DNA of 64,000 nucleotides, from positions 186,001 to 250,000 of the forward strand of contig JALMLS010000329.1 in assembly GCA_038496445.1 (NCBI GenBank), given 5' to 3'. Origin of the DNA: Trichosphaerium sp. ATCC 40318 (taxonomy: Eukaryota; Discosea; Flabellinia; Trichosidae). The notes beneath the pieces are model-generated. The model was not told the origin of the DNA and made no database searches. It saw only the letters and a program-made list of their open reading frames with translations. Numbering within the stretch: position 1 is the stretch's first letter; every line of letters begins with the position of its first letter. A program made the position numbers and the translations under genes. Below, piece after piece: positions 50,028 through 62,600 of this stretch.

Positions 50028-50145
50028 TGTAGATTTTGTAAAAATAAATAAACAATATTATTCATTCAAGTCATCTGTAGTCTCGTAGTGAATCATACAT
50101 ACAAAGAACGGCCAGCACCTGCGTATTCTTCCCACAACCACTTTT

Positions 50146-53100
50146 ATGTGGCGTGTGTTGTACTCACCCAAAAGCGCATTACATTCAAGGAGCACACAGA
50201 GCACCCAATTATACCACAAAGGTACACATACGCTAAACGAGCGCCTTGCGAACAGAAGAGCTTAAACACCTGTAAATTAACTGGTTACGCATCTAACGGC
50301 GCCATAGGCTTTAGTACAAGTGTCCCTTATAAAATACAGTTCGAACAAAAACAAAGCCGCATCAATTGGCTAAAAGAGTATGCGAGGGATAATGACATTC
50401 GAAATACAAACGAATGGTACAATGTAGTACGCAGAAAACTGACAGAACACCCTGGAGGCACAGCCTTCCTCAAACAGTACGACAAGCGACGCAGTAGTAT
50501 ATATATCACGTAAAAAGCTTACTTGTGTCAAGAACGTCTTTGTTGGAAGGTTTAGAAGAAGCATACCCAAAAAACGACTGGCAACCTTGGAAGTTTGTGT
50601 ACGTACGCTTTTACACAACAAAACAAAAAAAAAGAGCCAACGGCATTTTATGCATTCTGACATTTATGTAGACGAGCGCCACGCAACTACTGGGATAACG
50701 TAGCCAATCACCAGCATGCTTTTACGTATTTGTCAAAAACTCTTGGCGTATTGACACCAACAGCATGGGACCGTGTCTCAGCCAAGGACATTGATCATAA
50801 AGCTCTACCGTTATTCCAATACTATGCAAAGTAAGTCCAGTAGGCACCTCCTCTTTGCTTTATTCTTTACAACATCTCCTCACCTTCACCCTCCTTCTTT
50901 CTCTTCTTACTAATCGCATTTGAAAAATAGAAAAAAGAAGAACGAGATTACAGATGAAGATGTGACGTTAGTAGTGAAAGCGCTGACTGGTTATGAGCGT
51001 ACATATCCCCAGGATTTCGTTATCGCCCCTAATTCACACCCGCCACCCTCTCCAAGAGAAGCTACACCTCCTCAACAAGGAGATCGAAAAGGCCCACAAG
51101 TGAGACACGTCCCAAAGCACTCACTCAAACAATCACAACCTATAAAGACGCCAAAGCCGCCTCCACAACAACAGCAAACATCCATGAAACACGCACACAG
51201 ACAAGTACCAAAACAAACACCTACAAACCCACAAAAGCAACAAAAGAGCAACACAACACAACCCACACCAACACCACCAAAGCAACACATCAAACATGTC
51301 CCACCTAAACAATCACAACAAGCACAAAAACCACAACAAGTAAAACAAAAACAACCACAACACCAACCACAAAGAGTAAACAATCAAAAACAACCACAAA
51401 CGCCAAAACCTCCACAAAAGCAAAAAAATCAAGAACAAAAGACAAACCTTGGTGGTGTTAAACATGATGGTAAACGTGATGCAATAGATAATCCATATTT
51501 TAGTAAAACAAAAGAGCCACAACAACAAAGCTACAAACAACATCCAAAAAAAATAGTACAAGATACAAAAAAAACTAACGAAAATACAGATAAGCGCACC
51601 TTACTACAACAAATGTATGATCCTTCAGTAAAACCTCCTCCACCAAAGGTACCTACAAAACCTAAGGTTAATACAAATAAACCACAACAACAACACCAAC
51701 AACAAAATACACAAACACAACAAAAAGGTCAAGCACTTTTTTCGAAACAATATCAAGAAAAAACTAGCACCACCACTGAAGAAAAACCGGCCACCAAACC
51801 AGTTTTTTTTTCACAAATGACAAAGATTGGTTGGCATGCTGCTTCTGCTATGAGTAACCTTAAAGATACTGAACAAAAAAAGCAGAAGCCATTGACTTCA
51901 CAAATTCTATCTATGCAACAGCGAGGAAGTAAGAGAGTTACTGATGTAAATTACCGTTCAAACGCTCAAAGTCAAAATCAAACACAACAGAACCAAATAC
52001 AAAACCAAAGCAAACAGCTGCACAACTCACAAAATACTCCAAGACAACCAAAGCATATGTATGGACAAGTTCAACAACAGCAACAGCAACAAAATCAGCA
52101 ACAAAATCAGCATAGTTCTGTTTCACAGGGCCAACAGTTGCATCAAAAACAACAATACGGACAAAGACAACCTGGCCATCAACAATATGGTTCTCCTCAA
52201 CACCAAAAACAACAACCACAACAATTTATTGTTGCTCCTGAGCACGAGAAAGCTTTCATTGACCACCTTCAAAAAACATTATCTGTAGATAGCCTTGACG
52301 GTTGGTATAGAATAAATGAAGAAACTGTAATCCAAGCTGGTGGGCAACAAGTCCTGGAACAGTACGACCCTTTAGAATTGCTGACTAAAATTAATGTTTC
52401 TTGAAACAAAAAACTAGACATGTCTCAGCGCTAAGGCTTACTTACTTTTTAGATATGGTGGCTTTCTCTGCAATGTACTATCTCAGTTGTTTCCTCAACA
52501 TTATTGGAAAACGTGGAAGTTCAGGTACAAATCAAGACAATTCTCCTTGCCAATAAAGCTAAGTCTGTCTCCCTTTTAGTAAGGTGCCACCTGATTACTA
52601 TAAGCAAGCAACAAATGCACGCTGTTTTATAGCTGATATGGAGGAAGAGTTACGTATTTCATCACCTGATGATTGGTATATGGTAAAACGAGAGGATGTA
52701 CAACTTTGTGGTGCTGGTTGTGATACTGCTTTACAAAGGTTACAAAAGATATTACGCTGTTTCTGTTTACTTACAACTCTTAGTATGGGAGGTTCTATAT
52801 ACACTATGCTCACAAACTACTATGCTACACCAAAGGAGTGGCGTATTTGGAAATTCGCGTATGCAGTTGTTACTGTTTGGTTTATTTTTTTTTTTGAATT
52901 TTTGGTTCACTTAGTACGTTTTGTTAAGTCTGTCTGATAGGGATTGCGAACAATCTTGGTGGGATAATCCGAATAATCAAAAAGTATTTTGTGAAACATT
53001 ACGCGATATTTCTAAGATAAAGAGCTGGTATCACATCAAGGGAGATGACATCATAGAACATGGTGGACAACCACTTTTAGACAGGTTCTTTTTTTCACCG

Positions 53101-54301
53101 TTTTTTTATCTACCTTCACACTTATGATACTTAGACATGGTTCATTAGCCAACGCATTGGTTAGTTTGTATCCAGATACCGATTTTGCTTTACATAGATT
53201 CCCGTACGTTCAATAAGGCGTATGCATACGCTATTTTGATTAAGTAACTCGTAGTATACATGTTATTCCTGATTCAGTAGACGAGATTGTTCTCGACTCA
53301 AATAATGTGTTCCGTTCCTGGCGATACCTTAACTCATCATTCAATAGTACGTAGTTGTTTCAATTGTAGTACTGTGCCTGTATCATTTACGCGTCATTTA
53401 AGGAACTGAACCAAAATACCACTACAAACAGAGGACGCTGTTGTGGTCTGTCTTCAGGGAAATGGCAGCAAGTAGTACTATAAACCTTATTGATAAAATG
53501 CATGAAAGACCTGGACAATTGAACATAAAACAGATAACTATGGTCGCTGATGGAACTAATCAAGCTGAATACTCTCAAACAATGTACGTTGTAATCCAGT
53601 CAAAGTAGACTTAATGACTTTTTACTTAAGTTATAAAAATGTCCGCGTAAACATGCACGGTAAAGGGAGCTTCAAAGACGCTGATGAAGCGTTAGTTGAT
53701 TACCTTAACAAAGTACCTGACCCAAAGAAGGTATTGGTTGTAACAAGCGACACGTAAGACTATTTTTTATGAAACAAGTTAACTCTAACTACGCATCAGA
53801 GAACTCAAAGCACGGCTTGCTCAGAGCGTAGAAGAGTCAATGCACCATATGTACTCTATTGACTACTTATCGTACTTGGGCAAATTGAGTGGTCAAGGGA
53901 GAGATAACAGACTGCTTGAAGAACTCAATCGCGCCATTTATAAGACAGTGACTGACTCATTTTTGCAAAATTTCTTTCCGACTACGCAGGCCGTTCTCAC
54001 AAAAGTAACTACGGCGCTCGGTAAAACACAACACAAGCACGCGAACCAAGTTCAAAAGATTGTGGATGCGTCTATTGACAACTTGACACATTTCACTATT
54101 GGAGGAGGTAGCGATCTTCTCAAGAAGCTCGGCATAGATCAGATTGATGCTACTCTAGCTACTGAGCTAGAACAGAAGTTCATTCTAGCTGAGAACGGCA
54201 TTATGAAAAACGCGCCTGTAGTACCAAAATTTATTCCTAAGAGACGAGTCAAATCTAGGACATCTGCACATAAAAACTCTACTGTACATAGCAAAAAATA
54301 A
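50146..54301 (+). CDS. Predicted mitochondrial protein: five W-Y repeats, Q/P-rich spacer, NYN/PIN-like nuclease
   Basis: The start at 50146 gives MWRVLYSPKSALHSRSTQST, basic and Ser-rich with no acidic residue, a likely mitochondrial targeting peptide (intron follows at GTACAC). Five copies of a repeat of about 70 residues follow: F..L...L.I.S...WY.V...D....GG..LL..Y, then A L....P...W..WKF. They are seen as NEWYNVV, TAWDRVS, DGWYRIN, DDWYMVK and KSWYHIK. A spacer of over 400 residues rich in Gln, Pro and Lys splits repeat 2 from repeat 3. The C-terminal third contains DEIVLDSNNVFRSW, then QITMVADG, FKDADEALVDYLNKV and KVLVVTSDTELKARL, the acidic motifs of a NYN (PIN-like) ribonuclease. The tail is basic. 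The W-Y repeats are known in several protists, but their function is not established. I infer an organelle RNA-processing nuclease. Confidence 0.7.
51040..52230 (+). repeat. Gln/Pro/Lys-rich low-complexity coding region
   Basis: CAA-, CCA- and AAA-rich codon runs encode a spacer of about 400 residues of the NYN protein. Interruptions such as QMTKIGWHAASAM are rare. No repeat unit is fixed. Frames on the opposite strand are shadows. Confidence 0.8.
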
Positions 54302-54758
54302 TACGTAAAAAGTTAAAAAAAAAAAAATAAAGCGAGAACAACAAAACCTCCCAACTAACACTGAATTTGGATATACGAGTGGGTATGTTAATGCCACACA
54401 TTGGTTAAAGTGCTGGTAGTATTTGCGTCGTTATCTCTAAAAGGCAACTTTGGTGGGCAGCTTTTACGGCAAGTACAGAAATAGTACAAAAAAGCGCTTA
54501 ATTACGCCTGAACAACCAAAAAATAGCTAGTTGTTAGTTGTGTATGCTCTTTTATCTATCTCTGGTACGTTTTTGGCCGTTAAGAAAATAGTTGCGAAAA
54601 TAATTCAAATTTCGCAACGGCCTTCAAAAGAGGCCATACGTGAAGCGTAATAACGGAAGGTTTCTTGAAGAATCACCATGAAATCAATGGTACACAACAC
54701 TTAGGAATACTTAGTATACTAAAATACAGCGCACACATTTAATTGTTTTCAGGCGCGT
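54302..54758. other. Intergenic, promoter of GCKIII kinase
   Basis: About 460 bases, no supported exon. A likely splice acceptor (TTTTCAG) sits just before the kinase ATG, so a 5' UTR intron is possible. Confidence 0.4.
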
Positions 54759-56974
<2,216 letters not shown>

Positions 56975-57509
56975 AATTCTATCACCTACCACCTTCCTCG
57001 CCCCCAAATACCTGTAGCTTGTTGTACTTTATTAGAACTTTTTCCTCACTGTAAATAAAAACTGGCCAATGTGTCGCGTGTAACATGCGATGGTCTTCAC
57101 ATATCTTGTTTGCACGTGAAAATTAGGCAATTGGTAGTTATAGCCTTCCGCTTCCAAACTACTTCATTTAGCCTTGTTTAAAGACACAGTGGCGGAAACT
57201 AGTATTAAACTCATTGCTAGAAACAAAGAATTGATGCAGCACAATTATTTATTCACTCTGTTTTCAGTTGTAGTTAACTTTAACTTCTCGAAATGTAAAC
57301 GGTCCATCAAGAAAGTTGCAAAAGAAACAACTGAAACATTTTCTTTTCTGGTTTCTCAGCCAAGTCGTATTCAATAGTGCAACTTTTGAATGTATTTTTG
57401 AACAAGATGAGGGTATTGTGGTCTACCTCGTTGCTTATTCATTATAGCACGTACAGTACGCTGCCAATAACGGACTCTTGCCTTATGTTCCTCTCTTACT
57501 TTTTTTTTG
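56975..57509. other. Convergent intergenic region
   Basis: About 535 bases. A frame at 57174-57377 starts without an ATG or family match and is not called. CACGTG near 57113. Confidence 0.4.
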
Positions 57510-57998
57510 CTACTCCTTTATCATCCAAGGTTGCAAATAATTCGATCCTTGTTCCTTCCAATGACAACTTTGGTTTATGGTGCGTTTACATATAAGGTAA
57601 TCCAGAGCAGTTCCTCGGTCATGATTCTTAACTTGAGCAACACGTTGTCTTACAACTATGTCGTTCGAATTGATAAAACTTGTCTTGAAATTGATTGGCT
57701 TCAGGTATGTTCGCACTTGATGTCCGTTTCTGTACTCGCATACAACAACATTTGCGAACTCTGGGTACTTGAATGCATCATATTGGTTCATTGCAGTCCT
57801 CATAATAACGCGACTAAGCGTTAACCTGTTTCTCTCATTCTCTGTCAATGTAGTCCTAGCAATGAGAGCAAAGTACGGACCTGGTCCACCATCTTTTTCA
57901 TTTTTAGGGAAAATGACTGCCTTACAGTGAGAGCAAGATACCATTGCAAGCAGGTAACACGCTAGAATAGCGAACAGCATGACTGCTGCTCTTGCCAT
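57510..57998 (-). CDS. Small secreted protein of unknown function
   Basis: The start at 57996-57998 gives a signal peptide (MARAAVMLFAILACYLLAMVSC). The mature part is about 140 residues, with GGPGPYFALIARTTL, TLSRVIMRTAMNQYDAFKYP and FANVVVCEYRNGHQVRTYL, and then CKRTINQSCHWKEQG. It has a handful of Cys and is basic overall. No domain recognised. The open frame continues upstream of this Met, but the signal peptide sets the start. The C-terminal part past about 57590 may be intron read-through, so the 3' end is less sure. Confidence 0.5.
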   Translation of the reverse strand: MARAAVMLFAILACYLLAMVSCSHCKAVIFPKNEKDGGPGPYFALIARTTLTENERNRLTLSRVIMRTAMNQYDAFKYPEFANVVVCEYRNGHQVRTYLKPINFKTSFINSNDIVVRQRVAQVKNHDRGTALDYLICKRTINQSCHWKEQGSNYLQPWMIKE

Positions 57999-58447
57999 TC
58001 TGTCTGTTTTTGCTTTTTGAATGTTCCAAATTAAGGAGATATGGAAACTTACGGAAACTAGTTTATTATTGACTATACACACCCCTTGCAATACAGAAAA
58101 ACTATCTGCAGCTCACATTATACGGTACAACTTACTTAAAAGGGCGGGGTAGATCCGAAAAGCTCAAACTATGTGGAAACGCCTTGGTGCCATGTGTGCG
58201 AGCGAAAAAAATAGTTATAAGTAGTAGACAAAAAGTAGGAGCAATTTAGGGAATAGTTAGTTCGTAAGGCGTTGAAACGCTCACACTTCACGTAACAGTG
58301 TAAAAGAGTTCTATTCTCACCGTTTTTACCAGTAACAGCATTTACGGCTGTCTATAAAAAGAAGACCTTTACCTTTTTTGTGAACTCGCTCTTTTTGGTA
58401 TGTTGTGGTTCTCGATCCACTTCGACACTATTTAATAGGGTCTAACA
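57999..58447. other. Intergenic, no feature seen
   Basis: About 450 bases between the secreted-protein start and the end of the F-box/MORN gene. No open frame with support and no RNA gene recognised. Confidence 0.4.
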
Positions 58448-59269
58448 TCAAGTAACTTGGTCCTTTTTGTACTGACAGTGTACTAACAGTCTTCCATTTT
58501 TACTCCACTGTTTGAATTCTCCATCCTTTTTATCGTCTAAGAACCAACAATGAACAAATATTTGTCCATTACTATGCCATTGCTTATATTCTCCTTCTTT
58601 TTTACCATCTTTTATAAAAACAGACATGTACTTCGATCCATTCTTGTGCCACAACTCAAGCTTTCCTTCAATATTACCCTTCCTGTATCTACACTTCTCA
58701 TGCAATTGCCCATTATCATACCACTGGTTGTACAATCCTTCACGTTTTCCTCGAGCATAAAAACAACGAACATTTAATTCGCCATTTTCATGCCACTCAG
58801 AACATTCACCTTCTATTAACCCTCTTTTAAAGAAACAATAACCTTCCAGTTGTCCACTATCGTGCCACCACATATGCTTACCTTCTTGTAATCCCTCTCT
58901 TACATAACCTTGTGCCTGTACATATCCTGTATCCTCGGCATACTCTTCCCAAAAGCCAGTATCATTTCGCCACCATCTTCGACATATTTTGCCTGTGTTG
59001 TAGAAACTTATCCATAATCCTTTCGGCTCTAAGTTCCTTGTGAACCTTGTCATAACAGCTGACTTTTTACAAAGTAAAGGCCAAGATATAAAAGCGTCTC
59101 TGTTCAGAGTTGATGCGTACTGTTGTATTTCAGAAGGAAGGGAAAGTAGTCCTTTCTTTTTTCTTCTATTTTCACGTGCACCACGTGATTTTAAAAGTAA
59201 GAGCAAACATTGTTGTCGAATAGATACAGAATTCAAATTAAAAGGAGTAGTGTTGCAGTACGACTCCAT
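58448..59269 (-). CDS. Intronless F-box-like / MORN-variant repeat protein
   Basis: From the Met at 59269 (MESYCNTTPFNLNSVSIRQQ), the N-terminal region has LLSLPSEIQQYASTLNRDAF...SWPLLCKKSAVMTRF, an F-box-like motif. It is followed by about eight repeats of 22-23 residues: GYVREGLQEGKHMWWHDSGQ, FKRGLIEGECSEWHENGEL, YARGKREGLYNQWYDNGQL, YRKGNIEGKLELWHKNG. These are the MORN_2 antitoxin-variant type (G..EG....W..NG). MORN repeats bind lipids or serve as a scaffold. The gene has no intron, unlike almost all its neighbours. F-box/MORN proteins of this look are common in giant viruses of amoebae and in their hosts. Stop at 58448-58450. The frame is open further upstream to 59437, but that part lacks protein-like features. 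Confidence 0.7.
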   Translation of the reverse strand: MESYCNTTPFNLNSVSIRQQCLLLLLKSRGARENRRKKKGLLSLPSEIQQYASTLNRDAFISWPLLCKKSAVMTRFTRNLEPKGLWISFYNTGKICRRWWRNDTGFWEEYAEDTGYVQAQGYVREGLQEGKHMWWHDSGQLEGYCFFKRGLIEGECSEWHENGELNVRCFYARGKREGLYNQWYDNGQLHEKCRYRKGNIEGKLELWHKNGSKYMSVFIKDGKKEGEYKQWHSNGQIFVHCWFLDDKKDGEFKQWSKNGRLLVHCQYKKDQVT

Positions 59270-59665
59270 AATGTGGTCAATAGGAACGAGTTGATCAAAG
59301 ATGTTTTCAGATACACGATTTGTCTTCTTTCGTTGTGTAAATGTGATGGTACATATTCTTTTGCATACATATGAATAAAACCAGTGTATTAAGGAGCAAA
59401 CAATTGAAAATGGATGTCTAAAGTGCCCTGTCAGCAATATAAATGGTGTGGAGGATGCTCAAGCGACAGTTTAACTTGAGAGCGACTCTTAAAAGTCCTA
59501 CCTAACATACTGGAGGATTGACAGTATGAATTGTATTGTACTACTATTGTTATGACCAGGGACCATACCGATGTTGTAAAAAAGTCACGTGTTTTTAAGT
59601 TAATGTACAAGGTTTTTTTTTGACTTTTTTATTTTTTTTATGTCATTTGCAATCAATAAGCAGAA
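59270..59665. other. Intergenic, promoter of F-box/MORN gene
   Basis: About 395 bases with a CACGTG near 59586 and poly-T tracts. No exon supported. Confidence 0.4.
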
Positions 59666-62600
59666 TTAAACTATAACTACCAATAGTAGGGCTAATATAG
59701 CCATCGCAATGCTATGGATTGGTAAGGTACCAGTACTAGCGATATTTGTTGAATTTGATGGAGAGCTAGTAGGCACAACAGATGCTTGAGGTGCGTTTGT
59801 AGTTGGCACAATAGGAGCGATTGTGGTAGGTACAACAGGAGCTTTTGGTGCTTCTGTAGGGCTTTCTGTAGGTGGGATTGGTTGTGTAGGCGCAACAGAT
59901 GCTCGAGGTGCGCCTGTAGTTGGTATAAAATATGCTTGAGGTGCGCCTGTAGTTGGCACAACGGATGCTTGAGGTGCACTTGTAGTTGGCACAACAGATA
60001 CTTGAGGTGCGTTTGTAGTTGGCACAGATGCTTGAGGTGCGTCTGTAGTTGCCACAACAGGAGCGATTGTAGTAGGTACAACAAGAGCTGTTGGTGCTTC
60101 TGTAGTAGGTATTGTAGGTGGTGGCAATGGAGAGAGGTTATCATCTATACATTGAAGCGTTGTTGGGTCATAGCATGTTGCTGGGGAGGGCAGTTAGTAT
60201 TATACATAAGCTGTCACTACAATATTAACGTGTACCTCCACAAACAAGGTCGGAGTCATTTGCACATATTGTACCATTGTGACATGATTCTGTAGGTTGA
60301 TAACACCCACCAATTCCGAGAGCACCCGCTACAAAGAGTTTAAGGGGTTTACAGTTTCATTGGATTGTACCTGAACAGTATGATTGACCCTGAGCACAAA
60401 CAATACCTTCAATGCACGTTTGTGAATTAGAATTATAACACGTGCCAATAGCACTATTGGTACCACCTTTTCAGACAAACAGTGTTAGTGGTAATGAGCA
60501 ACATAAAAAGGTACCTGGACAGTAGACTTCATCAATGTTACAAACAGCGCCTAGGTGACATGTCTCAGCAGTCGTTTCGTAGCAAGCACCTGTGTTATTA
60601 TTTGAGCCACCTATCCGGAGTGTCAAATACGTGAGTAGCTTGTACGTACTAAAACTAACCTGTGCAGTATTGGTATCCATTATTGCAAACAGCTCCTTCA
60701 TCACAGTTTTGTGTTAAGGTATCATAGCAACTTCCATTTACATCGTTTGATCCAGCTGCTAGCAGATTAATGACTGTGAAAGCAATCACCACGTACGTGG
60801 GCAAAACACTAGACCACCTTGGCATGAAGCGCCGTTAAGGCACACTTCACCACTTACAAGGCAACTTCCGGCCTCATTATTTGATCCAGCTAAACGCATT
60901 TAAGTAACTAAATCAACTGCTTATTCTGAATTCGTACGTGGGCAGTATGTCTCAGTTGAAGAACATATTGTTCCATTGGTACATGAATCCCCGGCTGAAA
61001 GGCATCCTCCAGGACCAGCGCCAGCTGAAAGGTGTCAAAGGGTCGAAAGTACTATCACAAGATTGACGCACGTGCACAAAAAGTTTGACCTGTGGAACAA
61101 ACAATCCCTCCAAAGCACACTTGGCTACTAGAAGATATGCATGATGTAGGTCCATTAGCACCTAAAGCATTTAGGCATAAACAAAATATATAGAACAAGT
61201 TTCAGCTTAAGCAATAGAAGAGCTCCAGAAGGTTGCAAATGATACTCACCCTGGCAGAGAGTTTGACTTGAAGAACAAACTAGCCCATCGTTGCAAGTTT
61301 CTCCAGCACCATAGCATCCACCAGCACCATTAGAACCGGCTGTAGATTGTGTTAGATATAAAACAGAGCCAATATATACGTACATTGACACCAGTTAGGT
61401 GTTGATGTAGGACATAATCGGCGTCCAGATGCATCTGAAATACAAACAAATGAATTTATATCAAAACACTGTCCACTGCTCGGAGCACCAAAATCTTAAC
61501 CAAAAAATGTTAACTACAAAGAAAGGAACATGTTTGTTGTAAGCTCGTACCAGGACACCAATCGCTCGAGGTACCAGAACATACACGTCCTTGAATACAA
61601 GAATCCTGTGTAGTATCATAGCATACACCTGGCGACATTGTAGTATTGTCATATTGACCAGCTGTAGTAAGCAAATGCGGTGAGCAAAAGTGATAGGTTT
61701 TAACAAAACGTACGAGCACAGATGTTCGAAGTCAAGCAAACAGATGTACCAACACATGCCTCCGTTGAAGGATCAAAGCACTGAACTGCACCTAAAATAG
61801 TGGCAATTGAGTTTTCAGGCATAGATTCTCCTTTTGAGAGTCTAACATACCGGAACAGTAGTGTGTCTTCAAACAAATGTCATTTGCAAGGCACTCATAT
61901 AGGATAGGATCATAGCATGAGCTGTTGACTAGGGTTTGAAATAAGCAAATTGGAGTTTAGAAGAGCAGTCTCGTACAAGCGCAATATTCCTCTGGAGGAC
62001 ACCCAGAAGGGGCACATGTCTCGGTACTAGGATCATAGCACATTCCAGTAGCTGAAAATAGAAGTTAGGTATTTGATACAATAAAGGGAATTAAGTGACT
62101 TACATTGACAAAATTCACCGATTTTACAGATGTAAATCCCTCCACACACGTGTGTTGTAGGATTGAAGCACATTCTTGCGCCTGCGCAGTATTGATCGAT
62201 AGGACAAGGTATATTCTCTTCTGGGCCATCAACTGCACAGTTACAGTCGCTACAGGCTTCTGGTGTACCACATAGTTCGGCTTCAAAGCAAGTTAAAATT
62301 TGTTTATAGGATTGTATTAAAGCACCTTCTGCTACAGTACAGAGTCCATTTCCGCATGTTTCGATAATTGCACAAGGTTCTGTCATGAAAACGATACCTT
62401 CATTATGTTTACTGACCATTGTAGTTCGTATTCTATCAACAACACGTTCGCTATTAGTTCCATGTGCACCAACTTTACCCATTGATCTAAGGTAAAATCA
62501 GATTAAGATAGTGATATTCCATACGCACAAAGCAATATTATTAAAGTTACCCAATGTATAACAATAGCTCATAATACTTCCACCATCCTGTGGTACCACT

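Noticed and set aside
51072-51383. Cys-rich 103-residue minus frame
   Set aside because: It is antisense to the Q/P-rich coding spacer; the Cys/Gly content comes from reversed Pro/Gln codons.
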